DNA from: Streptomyces sp. CB01635
GTDB taxonomy: Bacteria > Actinomycetota > Actinomycetes > Streptomycetales > Streptomycetaceae
Length of the DNA: 64,000 nucleotides
NCBI RefSeq assembly: GCF_002803065.1
Contig: NZ_NNBL01000003.1
Location: 579,461-643,460 of the forward strand
Reading direction: 5' to 3'
Positions 55,789 to 64,000 of the stretch are shown here, in pieces; the stretch's first letter is position 1; the number at the start of each line of letters is the position of its first letter. The notes under the pieces were generated by a model. It saw only the letters and a program-made list of their open reading frames with translations, was not told the DNA's origin and did not search any database. The position numbers and the translations under genes are program-made.

Positions 55789-56449
55789 AGTCCGAACCGC
55801 CTCTCCGCCTCCGCCACGACAACCCGCGCACCCTACGGGAGCATCGACGCGGAGGCGATTGGATTGCGGGCGGGGGGACTGCTGCTCAGAACGCCCAGCG
55901 CGTGTGGGAGTAGACCCCTTCGTCCCGGCCGAAGCCGTACGCCGTGGCCGGGGACACCGCGAACACCATCGCGTCCCCCTTCCGGAACGCGTCCCCGATC
56001 CCGTGGAAAGTGCCCTCGGGGGAGGTGATGTGCGCCTCGTACTTCGCCTCGTATGCCGCGATCACCTCCTCCAGCACCGCCGGATCGGCGACCGTCTCCG
56101 CCTTGCCCTCGACCACGACGTCGAGCCCTTCGGTGAGCGAGTTCCGGCCGGTGGTCAGCGCGCAGTGCCCGTCATGAGCGAGGTTCCTCGCCTTCTGCTC
56201 GCCCGGGCCGGTGGAGAAGTACAGCACCCCGTCGTGCCAGGCGGCGATCACTGGAGTGACGTGCAGGCGACCGTCGGGGCGCACCGTTGACACCCAGAAG
56301 ATCTCGGCGGCCTCCAACTGCCGCTGGGCTTCCGCCCATTCGGTGGCGGTGACGTCTGCGTCACCCGGGCGTGGGTTGAGTGCGGAGCTTTGACATGCTC
56401 CTCGGGCTGAAGCCCGAGGATTCTGGCCGTCCCGCGGGTTGCTGTGCCG

Positions 56450-57673
56450 CTAGGCGGCATGGCTTCCTGCTGGGATTCCGTGGCTTCCTGTTTCTTCGCG
56501 CTGTGCCAGAACGGGTTCTGGTCTTACCTTCGCTCCGCAGGCCGATGCCGCCAGTCCGGCGGCCTGTTTCACGTTCTTGGCGGCGTTGACATCCCGGTCG
56601 TGCCGGGTGCCGCAGGCGGGGCAGGTCCACTCCCTGACGTGCAGGGGTTTGGGGCCGTCGTGGTGTCCGCAGGTCGAGCACACCTGGCTGGTGGGCTCGA
56701 ACCGGCCGATCTTGATAAAGGTCCGCCCGTAGCGGGCCGCCTTGCAGGCGAGCATGGTCACGAACTGTGACCAGCCCGCGTCATGGACGGACTTGGCCAG
56801 TTTGGTGCGCGCGAGGCCCTTGACCGACAGGTCTTCCACGGCGATCGCTTGATTCTCGCGGATCAACCGGGTGGAGAACTGATGGTGGAACTCCTTGCGC
56901 GCATCAGCGACCTGCGCATGCGCGCGGGCAACCTTCAGGCGGGCCTTGTCCCGGTTCTTCGAGCCCTTCTGTTTGCGGGACAGCTCCCGCCCGGCCTTCT
57001 TGAGTTTCTTCTCCGCCCGGCGCAGAAACCGCGGGGAGTCGATTTTCGTGCCGTCGGACAGCACCGCGAAGTGGGTCAGGCCCAGGTCGATGCCGATGGC
57101 CTGCTCGGTGGCGGGCATCCGGCCGGCGTCGGCGGCCGGGTCGGTGTCGATGACAAAGCTCGCGAAGTACCGGCCCGCCGAGTCCTTGATTACCGTGACC
57201 GAGGACGGCACCACGGGCAAAGTGCGGGACCACTTCACCCGCACCTCACCGATCTTCGGGAGGTTCAGCCGGCCGCCCGGGGTGATGGACCAGCGGGCGT
57301 TGGCCGTGAACCGGATCGACTGCCTCGCATCCTTGCGTGACTTGAACCGCGACGCACCCACCCTCGCGCCGTTACGCTCACCCTTGACGGAGGCGAAGAA
57401 CGCCCGGTAGGCGGCCTCCACATCGCGCAAAGACTGCTGGAGCACCACCGAGGACACTCCGCCCAGCCAAGACCGCTCCACCGTCCGCTTCGCCTGGGTG
57501 ATCAGGGTCTGGGACAGCTCGGCGGCCTTCGGATACGGCAGACCCGCCGCGTGGGCGTCCTTCCGGGCGCGCACCGCGTCGTTGAACACGACCCGCGCGC
57601 ACCCGAACGCCCGGCCCAACGCAATGCGTTGACCCGGTTCCGGGTAGAGCCGGAACGCGTACCGAAGCTGCAT
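56450..57673 (-). CDS. tnpB: RNA-guided nuclease TnpB
   Basis: A 407-residue TnpB with all catalytic parts: N-terminal helix-turn-helix (MQLRYAFRLYPEPGQRIALG), RuvC-I Asp196 (AIGIDLGLTHFAVL), RuvC-II Glu280 (AIAVEDLSVKGLAR), zinc finger CSTCGHHDG ... CPACGTRHD, and RuvC-III Asp361 (RDVNAAKN). TnpB is guided by the omega RNA made from the right end; the adjacent host sequence (starting AGCTCCGCACTC) would be the guide. The ATG at 57673 fits the family N-terminus; upstream residues are not coding. Confidence 0.93.
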   Translation of the reverse strand: MQLRYAFRLYPEPGQRIALGRAFGCARVVFNDAVRARKDAHAAGLPYPKAAELSQTLITQAKRTVERSWLGGVSSVVLQQSLRDVEAAYRAFFASVKGERNGARVGASRFKSRKDARQSIRFTANARWSITPGGRLNLPKIGEVRVKWSRTLPVVPSSVTVIKDSAGRYFASFVIDTDPAADAGRMPATEQAIGIDLGLTHFAVLSDGTKIDSPRFLRRAEKKLKKAGRELSRKQKGSKNRDKARLKVARAHAQVADARKEFHHQFSTRLIRENQAIAVEDLSVKGLARTKLAKSVHDAGWSQFVTMLACKAARYGRTFIKIGRFEPTSQVCSTCGHHDGPKPLHVREWTCPACGTRHDRDVNAAKNVKQAAGLAASACGAKVRPEPVLAQREETGSHGIPAGSHAA

Positions 57674-57698
57674 GAACGCCACCCTACATACTTGGGTT

Positions 57699-58115
57699 AT
57701 GGCCGAAATGCAGAAGATCAGGACTGGTCGGCACTGTGCTTTCATGATGCATGTCCACTTGGTTTTCGTGACCAAGTTCCGGCACGACGTGTTCACGGAT
57801 GTTCATCTGCGGCGTATGGAGGAGATCATGCGGGCGGTGTGCAGCGACTTCGAGTGCGAGTTGGTCGAGTTCAACGGCGAGGACAACCACGTGCACCTCC
57901 TGGTGAACTTCCCGCCCAAGGTCGCCGTCGCCAAACTGGTCAACTCCCTCAAGGGCGTTTCTTCCAGGCGCCTGCGCCAAGAGTTTCCCGACCTCGTTCG
58001 GCACTATTGGCGGGCCAATAAACTCTGGTCCGGTTCCGACTTCGCCGACACCGTCGGCGGCGCACCCCTGAGCATCGTCCGGCAGTACATCGAGCAGCAG
58101 AACCACCCCATTTGA
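57699..58115 (+). CDS. tnpA: IS200-type Y1 transposase TnpA
   Basis: A 138-residue HUH transposase (an alternative start at 57672 adds nine residues): HVHLVFVTKFRHDVF, EDNHVHLLVNFPP (the His-x-His of HUH) and SIVRQYIEQQ with the catalytic tyrosine. It excises and inserts single-stranded element DNA at TTCA-type sites. Divergent from tnpB. The stop at 58115 is followed by a run of hairpins. Confidence 0.92.
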   Translation: MAEMQKIRTGRHCAFMMHVHLVFVTKFRHDVFTDVHLRRMEEIMRAVCSDFECELVEFNGEDNHVHLLVNFPPKVAVAKLVNSLKGVSSRRLRQEFPDLVRHYWRANKLWSGSDFADTVGGAPLSIVRQYIEQQNHPI

Positions 58116-58121
58116 GCAGAA

Positions 58122-58223
58122 CCCGGCTCCGCCGGGACGTGCCGCGGTGCTCCGCACCGGCAGTTCCAGCGCCCGCACCGCCCTGCTCCGCAGGGAGAGG
58201 CACCGCGACGCTCCGTGTCGCGG
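58122..58223. repeat. four successive hairpins with identical CTCCG loops
   Basis: Stems flank CTCCG at 58122-58136 (CCCGG/CCGGG), 58145-58159 (CGGTG/CACCG), 58181-58195 (CCCTG/CAGGG) and 58203-58223 (CCGCGACG/TGTCGCGG). The stems differ but the loop is always CTCCG. They lie between tnpA and the left-end hairpin of the IS element. Confidence 0.75.
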
Positions 58224-58414
58224 GCTTCAGATTCGCTAGACCACCGGGCTGAAGCCCGACGCACTGCGAATGAATCCCGGTAGCGGGCGTCGAGCTCGGT
58301 CGTGGGCTGTTGTGCAGGTCCCTGTGCCGGCATGGTGGATCTCCCCTCCTCTCCCGTACAACGATCCGCCGCCCGCACGGACATCGTGTGCCGTGGGCCG
58401 GCCACCTATGGCGC

Positions 58415-61165
58415 TCACGTCGTGGCGCGGGATGCGTAGGCACGGATGTCCGCGTCGGAGTCGGTGGTCGCGGTGGCGAGGGCCGCGCGGGCGTCGGGGT
58501 CGGCGCGGTGGGTGAGGAGTGAGAGGACGGCGGCCTTGCGGACGTCCGCGTTCGGGTCCGCCGACGCCTTGGCGAGGGCGGGAACTGCCGTGCTGGGTAG
58601 GGACGTTCGCAGGGCGGTCGCGGCGCCGGCCCGGACCTGCCAGGCGGGGTCGTCGAGCGCGGCCACCGCCCGTTCGGCGTACGGGGGCGGGCAGCCCGTC
58701 GCGGCCAGCGCGGTGAGCGCCGCCGCCCTGACCAGCGGGTCGGTGTCGTCGAGGAGCGGGTCGAGCGGGGCCGGTGCCGGGTCGCGCACCGCCGCGAGCC
58801 CGCGGGCCACCGCGACCCTGACCTGGCGGGCGAGGTCGGCCGTGGCCGCCGAGAGCTGGCCGGTCGCGTCCACCGAGACCAGGGCCCGGACGGCGTGGAT
58901 GCGGACGTCGATGTCGGTGTCGGAGAGCGCTGTGGCGTACACCGAAGCGTCGCCGAGCCGCAGCTCCCGTAGGACGTCAAGCGCGGCGCCCCGCACCGCC
59001 GGGTCCGTCACGTCGAGTGCCGCCCGCAGGCCGGTCCCCAACTCCGGCTCGCCGGGCAGGACTTCGACCAGCTCACGCAGGGCGCCCGCCGCGGCCTCCC
59101 GGACCTGGGGCGCGGCATCCCGCAGCCGTGCGGCGAGCGCGGGGCCGGCCCCGGCGGGCACCGTCTCGGCGAGGACGTTGACGGCGGCCGCCCGCACCGC
59201 CGGGTCGGAGTCCGCAAGGTAGGGGGAGAGGGCATCCAGGCCGGGGGACTCCTCGGCCAGGGAGAGGACACCGAGGAGGGCGGGGCTCGACGCGGGGGCC
59301 TGGGTGGCCCGGGGTGAGGGCGCCGCCGCGGCTGGCGTCGCCGGGCGGGCGGCCGGAGCCACGTCCCGCTGCCCCGCCGTCGCCACCGGCACCAACGCGA
59401 CCTCGCCCAGTACCCGCTCCGCCCCGGCCGCCACCGGCTCGAACTCCGGCACCGGAACGACGTACGGCTCGACCGGCCGGGCCCTGAACTCCATGGCACC
59501 CGCAGGGGACTTGTAGACGTCGAGATGGTGCAGCCACCCCGCGTCGTCCCGCTCGGGATGGTCGAGCCGCTCGTGGTACAGGCCCCAGCGCGACTCGGTC
59601 CTGGCCAGCGAGGCACGCGCCGCCATCTCCGCGCAGTCCCGGATGAACGACACCTCCGCGCACCGCATCAGCTCATGGGCGGTCCGCGCCCCCATCCCGG
59701 CGATCTCACCCCTCATCCGTTCGAACGCCTCCACGGCCAGGGACAACTTCGCCCCGGCCTTCGGCGGCGCCACGTAGTCGTTCACGAACCGCCGCAGTTT
59801 GTACTCGACTTGTGGCTGCGGCGGCCCGTCGGGGTTGCGCAGCGGCCGGTAGACGAGTTCGTGAGCGGCAGCCAGCTGGTCGCCGGGCAACTCGCCCTCG
59901 TAAGCACGGAACTGGGACGCGTCGGCACCCGCCAGGTCCCCGAAGACGAACGCGCCGATCATGTAGTTGTGCGGTACGCAGGCCAGGTCGCCGGCCGCGT
60001 ACAGGCGGGGGACGGTGGTGCGGGCGTGGGCGTCGACCCGTACGCCGGACGCCGAGTGGCCGCCGCACAGGCCGATCTCCGAGATGTGCATCTCGATGTC
60101 ATGCGTGCGGTAGTCATGGCCGCGGCCCTCGTGAAACGTGGCGCGTGTGGGCCGCTCCGTCGTGTGCAGGATCGACTCGACGGCGGTGATGGTCTCCTCC
60201 GGCAGATGGCTGAGCTTGAGGTACACCGGAGCGCGGTCGGAGGCGAGTTCGGCCGCGAACTCGGCCATCATCTGCCCCGACCAGTAGTCCGACTCCACGA
60301 ACCGCTCGCCGTGCCGGTTCACTTGATAGCCGCCGAACGGGTTCGCGACGTACGCGCACGCCGGGCCGTTGTAGTCCTTGATCAGCGGGTTGATCTGGAA
60401 GCACTCGATGCCGGTGAGCGCGGCACCCGCGTGGTACGCCATCGCGTAGCCGTCGCCCGCGTTCGTAGGGTTCTCGTACGTCCCGTAGAGATAGCCGGAT
60501 GCGGGCAGGCCGAGGCGGCCGCAGGCGCCGGTGGCCAGGATCACCGCCCCCGCCCGTACGGTGACGAACTCGCCTGTACGGGTGTTGAATCCGGCCGCAC
60601 CGACGGCCCGGCCGTCCTCGGGACGTGTGAGCACCCGTACCGGCATCACCCGGTTCTCGATGCGGACCCGCTCGCGCATCTCGCGGCGCCGCAACTGCCG
60701 GTAGAGGACCTTCTTGACGTCTTTGCCCTCCGGCATCGGCAGCACGTACGAGCCGGAGCGGTGCACCTGGCGGACCGCGTACTCGCCGTGCTCGTCCTTC
60801 TCGAACTTCACGCCGTACGACTCCAGGCGCTTGACCATCGCGAAGCCACGGGTCGCCGTCTGGCGCACGGTGGACTGGTCGACGATGCCGTCGTTGGCGC
60901 GGGTGATCTCAGCGACGTAGTCGTCCGGTTCGGCCCGGCCGGGGATGACCGCGTTGTTGACGCCGTCCATGCCCATGGCGAGCGCGCCGGAGTGCCGTAC
61001 GTGTGCCTTCTCCAGGAGCAGTACGTCCGCGCCGCGTTCGGCGGCGGTCAGGGCGGCCATGGTGCCCGCGGTGCCGCCGCCGATGACGAGGACGTCGCAG
61101 GAGAGTTCGGTCGCGTCGGAGAGGGCGGGGATGGCCAGGGGGGTGTCCACGGGCGGGCCTTTCAC
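58415..61165 (-). CDS. succinate dehydrogenase/fumarate reductase-type flavoprotein fused to HEAT-like repeats
   Basis: A 916-residue protein. Residues ~20-580 form an FAD-binding flavoprotein: DVLVIGGGTAGTMAALTAAERGADVLLLEK, HSGALAMGMDGVNNAV, GAVILATGACGRLG, then HISEIGLCGGHSASGVRVDAHARTTVPRLYAAGDLACVP and a helical cap. A Pro/Ala linker (~640-680) leads to about seven HEAT-type repeats (SDPAVRAAAVNVLAETVP and similar) to the end. It resembles AprA-like or sulfonate-related flavoproteins more than the respiratory enzyme. GTG start at 61165; the GTG at 61150 with GAAAGG before it is an alternative. It is the downstream gene of a sulfonate/nitrate-type ABC operon. Confidence 0.85.
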   Translation of the reverse strand: MKGPPVDTPLAIPALSDATELSCDVLVIGGGTAGTMAALTAAERGADVLLLEKAHVRHSGALAMGMDGVNNAVIPGRAEPDDYVAEITRANDGIVDQSTVRQTATRGFAMVKRLESYGVKFEKDEHGEYAVRQVHRSGSYVLPMPEGKDVKKVLYRQLRRREMRERVRIENRVMPVRVLTRPEDGRAVGAAGFNTRTGEFVTVRAGAVILATGACGRLGLPASGYLYGTYENPTNAGDGYAMAYHAGAALTGIECFQINPLIKDYNGPACAYVANPFGGYQVNRHGERFVESDYWSGQMMAEFAAELASDRAPVYLKLSHLPEETITAVESILHTTERPTRATFHEGRGHDYRTHDIEMHISEIGLCGGHSASGVRVDAHARTTVPRLYAAGDLACVPHNYMIGAFVFGDLAGADASQFRAYEGELPGDQLAAAHELVYRPLRNPDGPPQPQVEYKLRRFVNDYVAPPKAGAKLSLAVEAFERMRGEIAGMGARTAHELMRCAEVSFIRDCAEMAARASLARTESRWGLYHERLDHPERDDAGWLHHLDVYKSPAGAMEFRARPVEPYVVPVPEFEPVAAGAERVLGEVALVPVATAGQRDVAPAARPATPAAAAPSPRATQAPASSPALLGVLSLAEESPGLDALSPYLADSDPAVRAAAVNVLAETVPAGAGPALAARLRDAAPQVREAAAGALRELVEVLPGEPELGTGLRAALDVTDPAVRGAALDVLRELRLGDASVYATALSDTDIDVRIHAVRALVSVDATGQLSAATADLARQVRVAVARGLAAVRDPAPAPLDPLLDDTDPLVRAAALTALAATGCPPPYAERAVAALDDPAWQVRAGAATALRTSLPSTAVPALAKASADPNADVRKAAVLSLLTHRADPDARAALATATTDSDADIRAYASRATT

Positions 61166-61179
61166 AGGGGTGCGGGTGG

Positions 61180-61929
61180 TCAGAGGGACGTGAGGATGCG
61201 GCGGCGGAGGCCGGTGGTGGCAGGCGCGTTGCGTGCGTCCCGCTGCCGGGGGTGCGGGACGTCCAGGACCTCGCCGGAGGAGAGCAGGGCGATCCGGTCG
61301 CCGAGGTAAAGGGCCTCGTCCACGTCATGGGTGACGAAGACGACGGTCGCGCCGGTGCCGCGCAGGATGTCCACGAACAGGTCCTGCATACCGGCGCGGG
61401 TGTGCGGGTCGAGCGCGCCGAACGGCTCGTCCATGAGGACCGCGCGGGGCCGCCCGGCCAGAGCACGGGCGAGCTGGACGCGCTGCCGCTGCCCGCCGGA
61501 GAGCCGGTGCGGCAGCTTGCGGGCATGCCCGTCGAGGCCGACCCGCTCCAGCCACTCTGTCGCGACGCGTCGCCGCTCCTCGCGCCCCAACCGCCGTATC
61601 GCCAGGGGAAGTTCGACATTGGCCTGGACGCTTCGCCACGGCAGCAGGGCGTCCTCCTGAAAGATCAGCGCCCGGTCGGCCTCGGGCCCGCGGATCGGCG
61701 CCCCGTCCTGGGTGACCTGCCCGTCCAGCGGGGGCAACAGCCCGGCGAGGGTGCGAAGGAGCGTGGACTTGCCGCAGCCGGACGGGCCGAGAACGGCCAC
61801 GAGTTCGCCCGGCGCGATCCGGAGGCGCACGTGACCGGGTAGGGGGCGGCCCTCGCGATGGCCGAGTAGCACGTCGTCCAGGGCGAGTTCGGCACCTTGG
61901 CGCAAGGGAGCAGCGCTCGTGGGACTCAT
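61180..61929 (-). CDS. ABC transporter ATP-binding protein (sulfonate/nitrate type)
   Basis: A 249-residue ATPase: [16 protein letters not shown] (Walker A), [13 protein letters not shown] (Q-loop), [15 protein letters not shown] (signature), [11 protein letters not shown] (Walker B) and [11 protein letters not shown] (switch His). The pattern QEDALLPW is typical of SsuB/TauB/NrtD. Overlaps the permease stop by four bases (ATGA) and ends 14 bases before the flavoprotein gene. Confidence 0.92.
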   Translation of the reverse strand: MSPTSAAPLRQGAELALDDVLLGHREGRPLPGHVRLRIAPGELVAVLGPSGCGKSTLLRTLAGLLPPLDGQVTQDGAPIRGPEADRALIFQEDALLPWRSVQANVELPLAIRRLGREERRRVATEWLERVGLDGHARKLPHRLSGGQRQRVQLARALAGRPRAVLMDEPFGALDPHTRAGMQDLFVDILRGTGATVVFVTHDVDEALYLGDRIALLSSGEVLDVPHPRQRDARNAPATTGLRRRILTSL

Positions 61930-62783
61930 GAGACGGGCTCCTTCTCCAGGGCCGGAGCGGGGGACGGGACTGCCGGGGGAGCGGCGGTGTGGCGTACGGC
62001 GCGCGACGGTGCTCGCTCCGGCGGCCGCGGCAGCCAGGCGGTGGCGCGGCGGCCGAGGAACTCCACCGCCGTGGAGGTGAGCCAGCCGAGGGCGCCGATG
62101 GTGGCCATGCCGACGAAGACACCGGGATAGTCGACGACCGTGTAGTCCTGCCAGGTGCGGTAGCCGACCCCGTACTCTCCGGAGATCATCTCCGCGGAGA
62201 TCACACAGATCCACGCGACGCCGATGCCCACCGAGAGTCCGCCGAAGATGCCCGGCAGCGCGCCCGGAAGCACCACCGAGAACAGCACCCGCAGCCGGCC
62301 GCCGCCCATGGTGAGCACGGCCTCCTCCCACACCGGCGTCAGCGCGCGCACCGCGTGCCGCGTAGACACCAGCACCGGGAAGAAGGCCGCGGTGAAGGTG
62401 ATGAACACGATGCCCTGCTCGTTGCTGGGCAGCAGCAGGATCGCGACCGGGACCAGGGCGATCGCCGGGATCGGCCGTGCCACCTCCACCAGCGGGCCGA
62501 GCAGATCGGCGGCCCACCGCGACCGCGCGATCGCCGTGCCCGCCGCCACCCCGAGCGCCGCGGCGAGCAGGAAACCGATCACGATGCGGCGCAGGCTGTG
62601 GCCCACGTCCTGCCAGTACGGGGCGGTGCCCAGCCGGTCGCCGAAGGCGGACGCCACCTCGCCGACCGTGGGGAACTGGCCGAACCGCAGCCACAGTTCG
62701 ACGTCCAGGGAGGTCAGCAGCTGCCACAGTCCGAGGGCCACGGCAAGCGATGCGGCCCGGATCAGCCAGCGGCCCGCGCTCAT
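61926..62783 (-). CDS. ABC transporter permease (sulfonate/nitrate type)
   Basis: A 285-residue permease with six hydrophobic segments and the EAA-type loop WEEAVLTMGGGRLRVLFSVVLPGALPGIFGGLSVGIGVAW. A Pro/Ala-rich tail follows. It overlaps both neighbours by ATGA, showing tight translational coupling. Partner of the ATPase and binding protein. Confidence 0.92.
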   Translation of the reverse strand: MSAGRWLIRAASLAVALGLWQLLTSLDVELWLRFGQFPTVGEVASAFGDRLGTAPYWQDVGHSLRRIVIGFLLAAALGVAAGTAIARSRWAADLLGPLVEVARPIPAIALVPVAILLLPSNEQGIVFITFTAAFFPVLVSTRHAVRALTPVWEEAVLTMGGGRLRVLFSVVLPGALPGIFGGLSVGIGVAWICVISAEMISGEYGVGYRTWQDYTVVDYPGVFVGMATIGALGWLTSTAVEFLGRRATAWLPRPPERAPSRAVRHTAAPPAVPSPAPALEKEPVS

Positions 62784-64000
62784 GACGCGAGCCCCACGGC
62801 GTCCGCGTAGCTGACGACGCGCGCACCGGCGTGCCGTTCCACGTACGTCCTCGCGTGGCTCGGAGTGACGAAGGCGCGCAGGTCGGACCCGTTCGCGACC
62901 CACACCGACTTGTCGGCGAACCAAAGGGTGCCGGTCAGCGCGTCCGGAACGTATGCGGCCCGCACCTCGGCGCCCTTCGCGGCTTTCAGGAGCTGCTTCG
63001 GACTGTCGAAGGTGCGCGTGGTGCCCTGTCCCTTCAGCCACAGCTCCGACTTGGCGCCGCCCGCCTTCGGATACGAGGGTGTGTGCCCGGCCCGCTTCAG
63101 CGGCTCCGGGTCGACGAAGGAGTCCACGTCGACGTCGCCCACCAGGTTGGCGGCCTTCAGGATCGGTACGTCCTTCTTCAGCGCGGCGATCAGCTCCGGC
63201 CGCAGCGCCGGGTCGAACGTGGCGATGCCGTGGGCACCGTTGTAGAGATAGACCGCCTCGGCCGGCAGCCCGGTCTCCTTGGCCACCGACTCGGCGGCGG
63301 CCACCGGCCGCTTGCGGAGATGGTCGGTGGCCCGCCGCTGAGCCTGGAGGAAGTCGTCGAGGACCCCGGCGCGCCCCTCGGCGAACTTCTCCCGGACGGT
63401 GACACCGTGGAACGTCGGCAGATTCAGGTCGGCCCCGTCGTACAGGGCCTGCGCCTTGCCCTCGTAGGTCAACTGGCCCGGCCACGCGACGAACTGGGAG
63501 AGCGCGTCGACGCTGCCCCCGGTCAGGGCGGAAGCGCCCACGCTGGGCTGCTGGTTGAGCTTGCTGATGCCCTTCTCCGGGTCGATCCCGGCTTCCTTCA
63601 GGGCCCGTACCAGCGTGCCGTCGGCGGCCGATCCGACGCTGGTGGACACCTTCTTGCCGCGCAGGTCGTCCAGTGACCGCAGTGGTGAACCAGGCGTGGT
63701 GACAATGGTGTTGAGGCCACCGTGCAGGTTGTATCCGGTGACCGAGACCAGCCGAGTCGGCTGCCCCAGCTGCTTGCCCCGGGCCGCGTTGATCAGGAGT
63801 GGGAAGTCACCCATCGACCCGATGTCGATCTTCCCGGCGGTCATCTGGGCGGTGATCGGGGCGCCGGTCGCGTAGTCCTGCCATTTCACTTTGTAGGTCT
63901 TGCCGTCCTTCCTCCCCCGGGCCGCGAGTTCCTCCTCGAAGTAGCCGAGCGAGCGCAGCAGCGTTCCGGCGGTGACGGTGTTGATGGTCTTCGACTGGTA
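62780..64000 (-). CDS. ABC transporter substrate-binding protein (partial)
   Basis: At least 406 residues of an SsuA/NrtA-type solute-binding protein; the start lies beyond the window. ITAQMTAGKIDIGSMGDFPLLINAARG, GYNLHGGLNTIVTTPGS, DLRGKKVSTSVGSAADG and DALSQFVAWPG are characteristic. Its long C-terminal part is rich in aromatic and Lys residues. Ligands in the family include alkanesulfonates, taurine, nitrate and thiamine precursors; sulfonates are favoured by the linked flavoprotein, but this is inference. Confidence 0.9.
   Translation of the reverse strand, partial: YQSKTINTVTAGTLLRSLGYFEEELAARGRKDGKTYKVKWQDYATGAPITAQMTAGKIDIGSMGDFPLLINAARGKQLGQPTRLVSVTGYNLHGGLNTIVTTPGSPLRSLDDLRGKKVSTSVGSAADGTLVRALKEAGIDPEKGISKLNQQPSVGASALTGGSVDALSQFVAWPGQLTYEGKAQALYDGADLNLPTFHGVTVREKFAEGRAGVLDDFLQAQRRATDHLRKRPVAAAESVAKETGLPAEAVYLYNGAHGIATFDPALRPELIAALKKDVPILKAANLVGDVDVDSFVDPEPLKRAGHTPSYPKAGGAKSELWLKGQGTTRTFDSPKQLLKAAKGAEVRAAYVPDALTGTLWFADKSVWVANGSDLRAFVTPSHARTYVERHAGARVVSYADAVGLAS

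Larger units (their letters stand above)
56390..58270. mobile_element. complete IS605-type element with divergent tnpA and tnpB
   Basis: A 1881-base element, edges set by frame restoration of the host gene. Both ends carry a hairpin with the same core CGGGC-TGAA-GCCCG (right end 56400-56419, extended to eight pairs; left end 58245-58258). There is no target duplication. On the tnpB strand the left flank is GGGATTCA, so insertion is 3' of TTCA as in the first element. Divergent tnpA and tnpB starts lie 25 bases apart. It appears intact and potentially mobile. Confidence 0.85.
55886..58333 (-). pseudogene. pyridoxamine 5'-phosphate oxidase-family gene split by an IS605-type element
   Basis: The 5' piece (58333 down to 58271, ribosome site AGGGGAG) encodes MPAQGPAQQPTTELDARYRD then S. 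The 3' piece (56389 down to 55886) continues SSALNPRPGDADVTATEWAE and then LEAAEIFWVSTVRPDG, HVTPVIAAWHDGVLYFSTG and the rest of an F420/FMN split-barrel oxidoreductase. Joining TCA to AGC gives an uninterrupted 188-residue product, so the gene was intact before the insertion and would be restored by precise excision. The 3' piece lacks an ATG; a TTG at 56317 could start a truncated product. Confidence 0.85.

Noticed and set aside
55886..56317. Stand-alone 143-residue pyridoxamine oxidase starting at 56317
   Set aside because: The start codon is an internal TTG, and the missing N-terminus with a good ribosome site is found on the other side of the IS element.

Overview
The window is high-GC actinobacterial chromosome, almost certainly Streptomyces. 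The evidence is strong G/C preference at third codon positions, frequent GTG starts preceded by AGGAG-type ribosome sites, and typical Streptomyces families (SAV_915-type protein, FadR-type GntR regulators, a streptogrisin-like protease with propeptide, a DUF1345 membrane protein, a Ser/Thr kinase with a secreted sensor). No tRNA, rRNA, CRISPR array or replication origin was seen. All identifications come from reading the sequence; no database search was run.

Layout. 1-6.2 kb: end of a beta-propeller gene, secreted phosphodiester glycosidase, DUF779, dienelactone hydrolase, small secreted protein, and an AraC regulator divergent from a Baeyer-Villiger-type monooxygenase. 6.2-10.1 kb: a PLP decarboxylase, a GntR/FadR regulator and an MHS-type MFS transporter sharing a TGGGT-N9-ACCCA operator. 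10.4-14.4 kb: a second GntR regulator facing an amino-acid permease that is 5'-truncated and split by a TnpB-only IS605-type element whose TnpB has lost RuvC-II. 14.4-19.3 kb: DHFR-like protein, Tat-exported serine hydrolase, thioesterase, FUSC membrane protein, DUF1345. 19.3-23.5 kb: protein-quality-control group (Hsp20, Clp ATPase, small protein, Gre-like factor). 23.4-32.8 kb: molybdenum-enzyme locus, with fdhF/ydeP-like oxidoreductase, MFS, fdhD and lysR on one strand and moaA-orf-moeA-moaD-moaE on the other. 32.9-38.6 kb: SRPBCC protein, L,D-transpeptidase, Ser/Thr kinase, decayed universal stress protein, SAV_915 protein and diaminopimelate decarboxylase. 38.6-41.6 kb: TetR regulator with twin operators, divergent FAD monooxygenase, SAM methyltransferase. 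41.8-45.9 kb: secreted protease behind a CebR-type palindrome, two decayed hydrolase genes, an NPP1-family protein, and an alpha/beta hydrolase with an altered nucleophile elbow.

46.0-52.0 kb is the most interesting part. It holds a GlpP/YgcP-family antiterminator gene followed by a strong promoter and a leader RNA in which an intrinsic terminator (15-position stem plus seven T) overlaps an alternative hairpin. Downstream lie an MFS transporter, an SDR dehydrogenase, an FAD-linked oxidase and an FGGY kinase. The gene set corresponds to the uncharacterised Escherichia coli ygcP-ygcU-ygcW-yqcE-ygcE group and looks like a polyol or sugar catabolic operon switched on by antitermination.

52.2-58.3 kb: pyridoxamine-oxidase-like protein, SUKH-domain protein, APH-type kinase, and a second pyridoxamine-oxidase-like gene split by a complete IS605-type element (divergent tnpA and tnpB). 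Removing that element restores the reading frame exactly. 58.4-64 kb: a succinate dehydrogenase-type flavoprotein fused to HEAT-like repeats, translationally linked to a sulfonate/nitrate-type ABC transporter whose binding-protein gene runs off the window.
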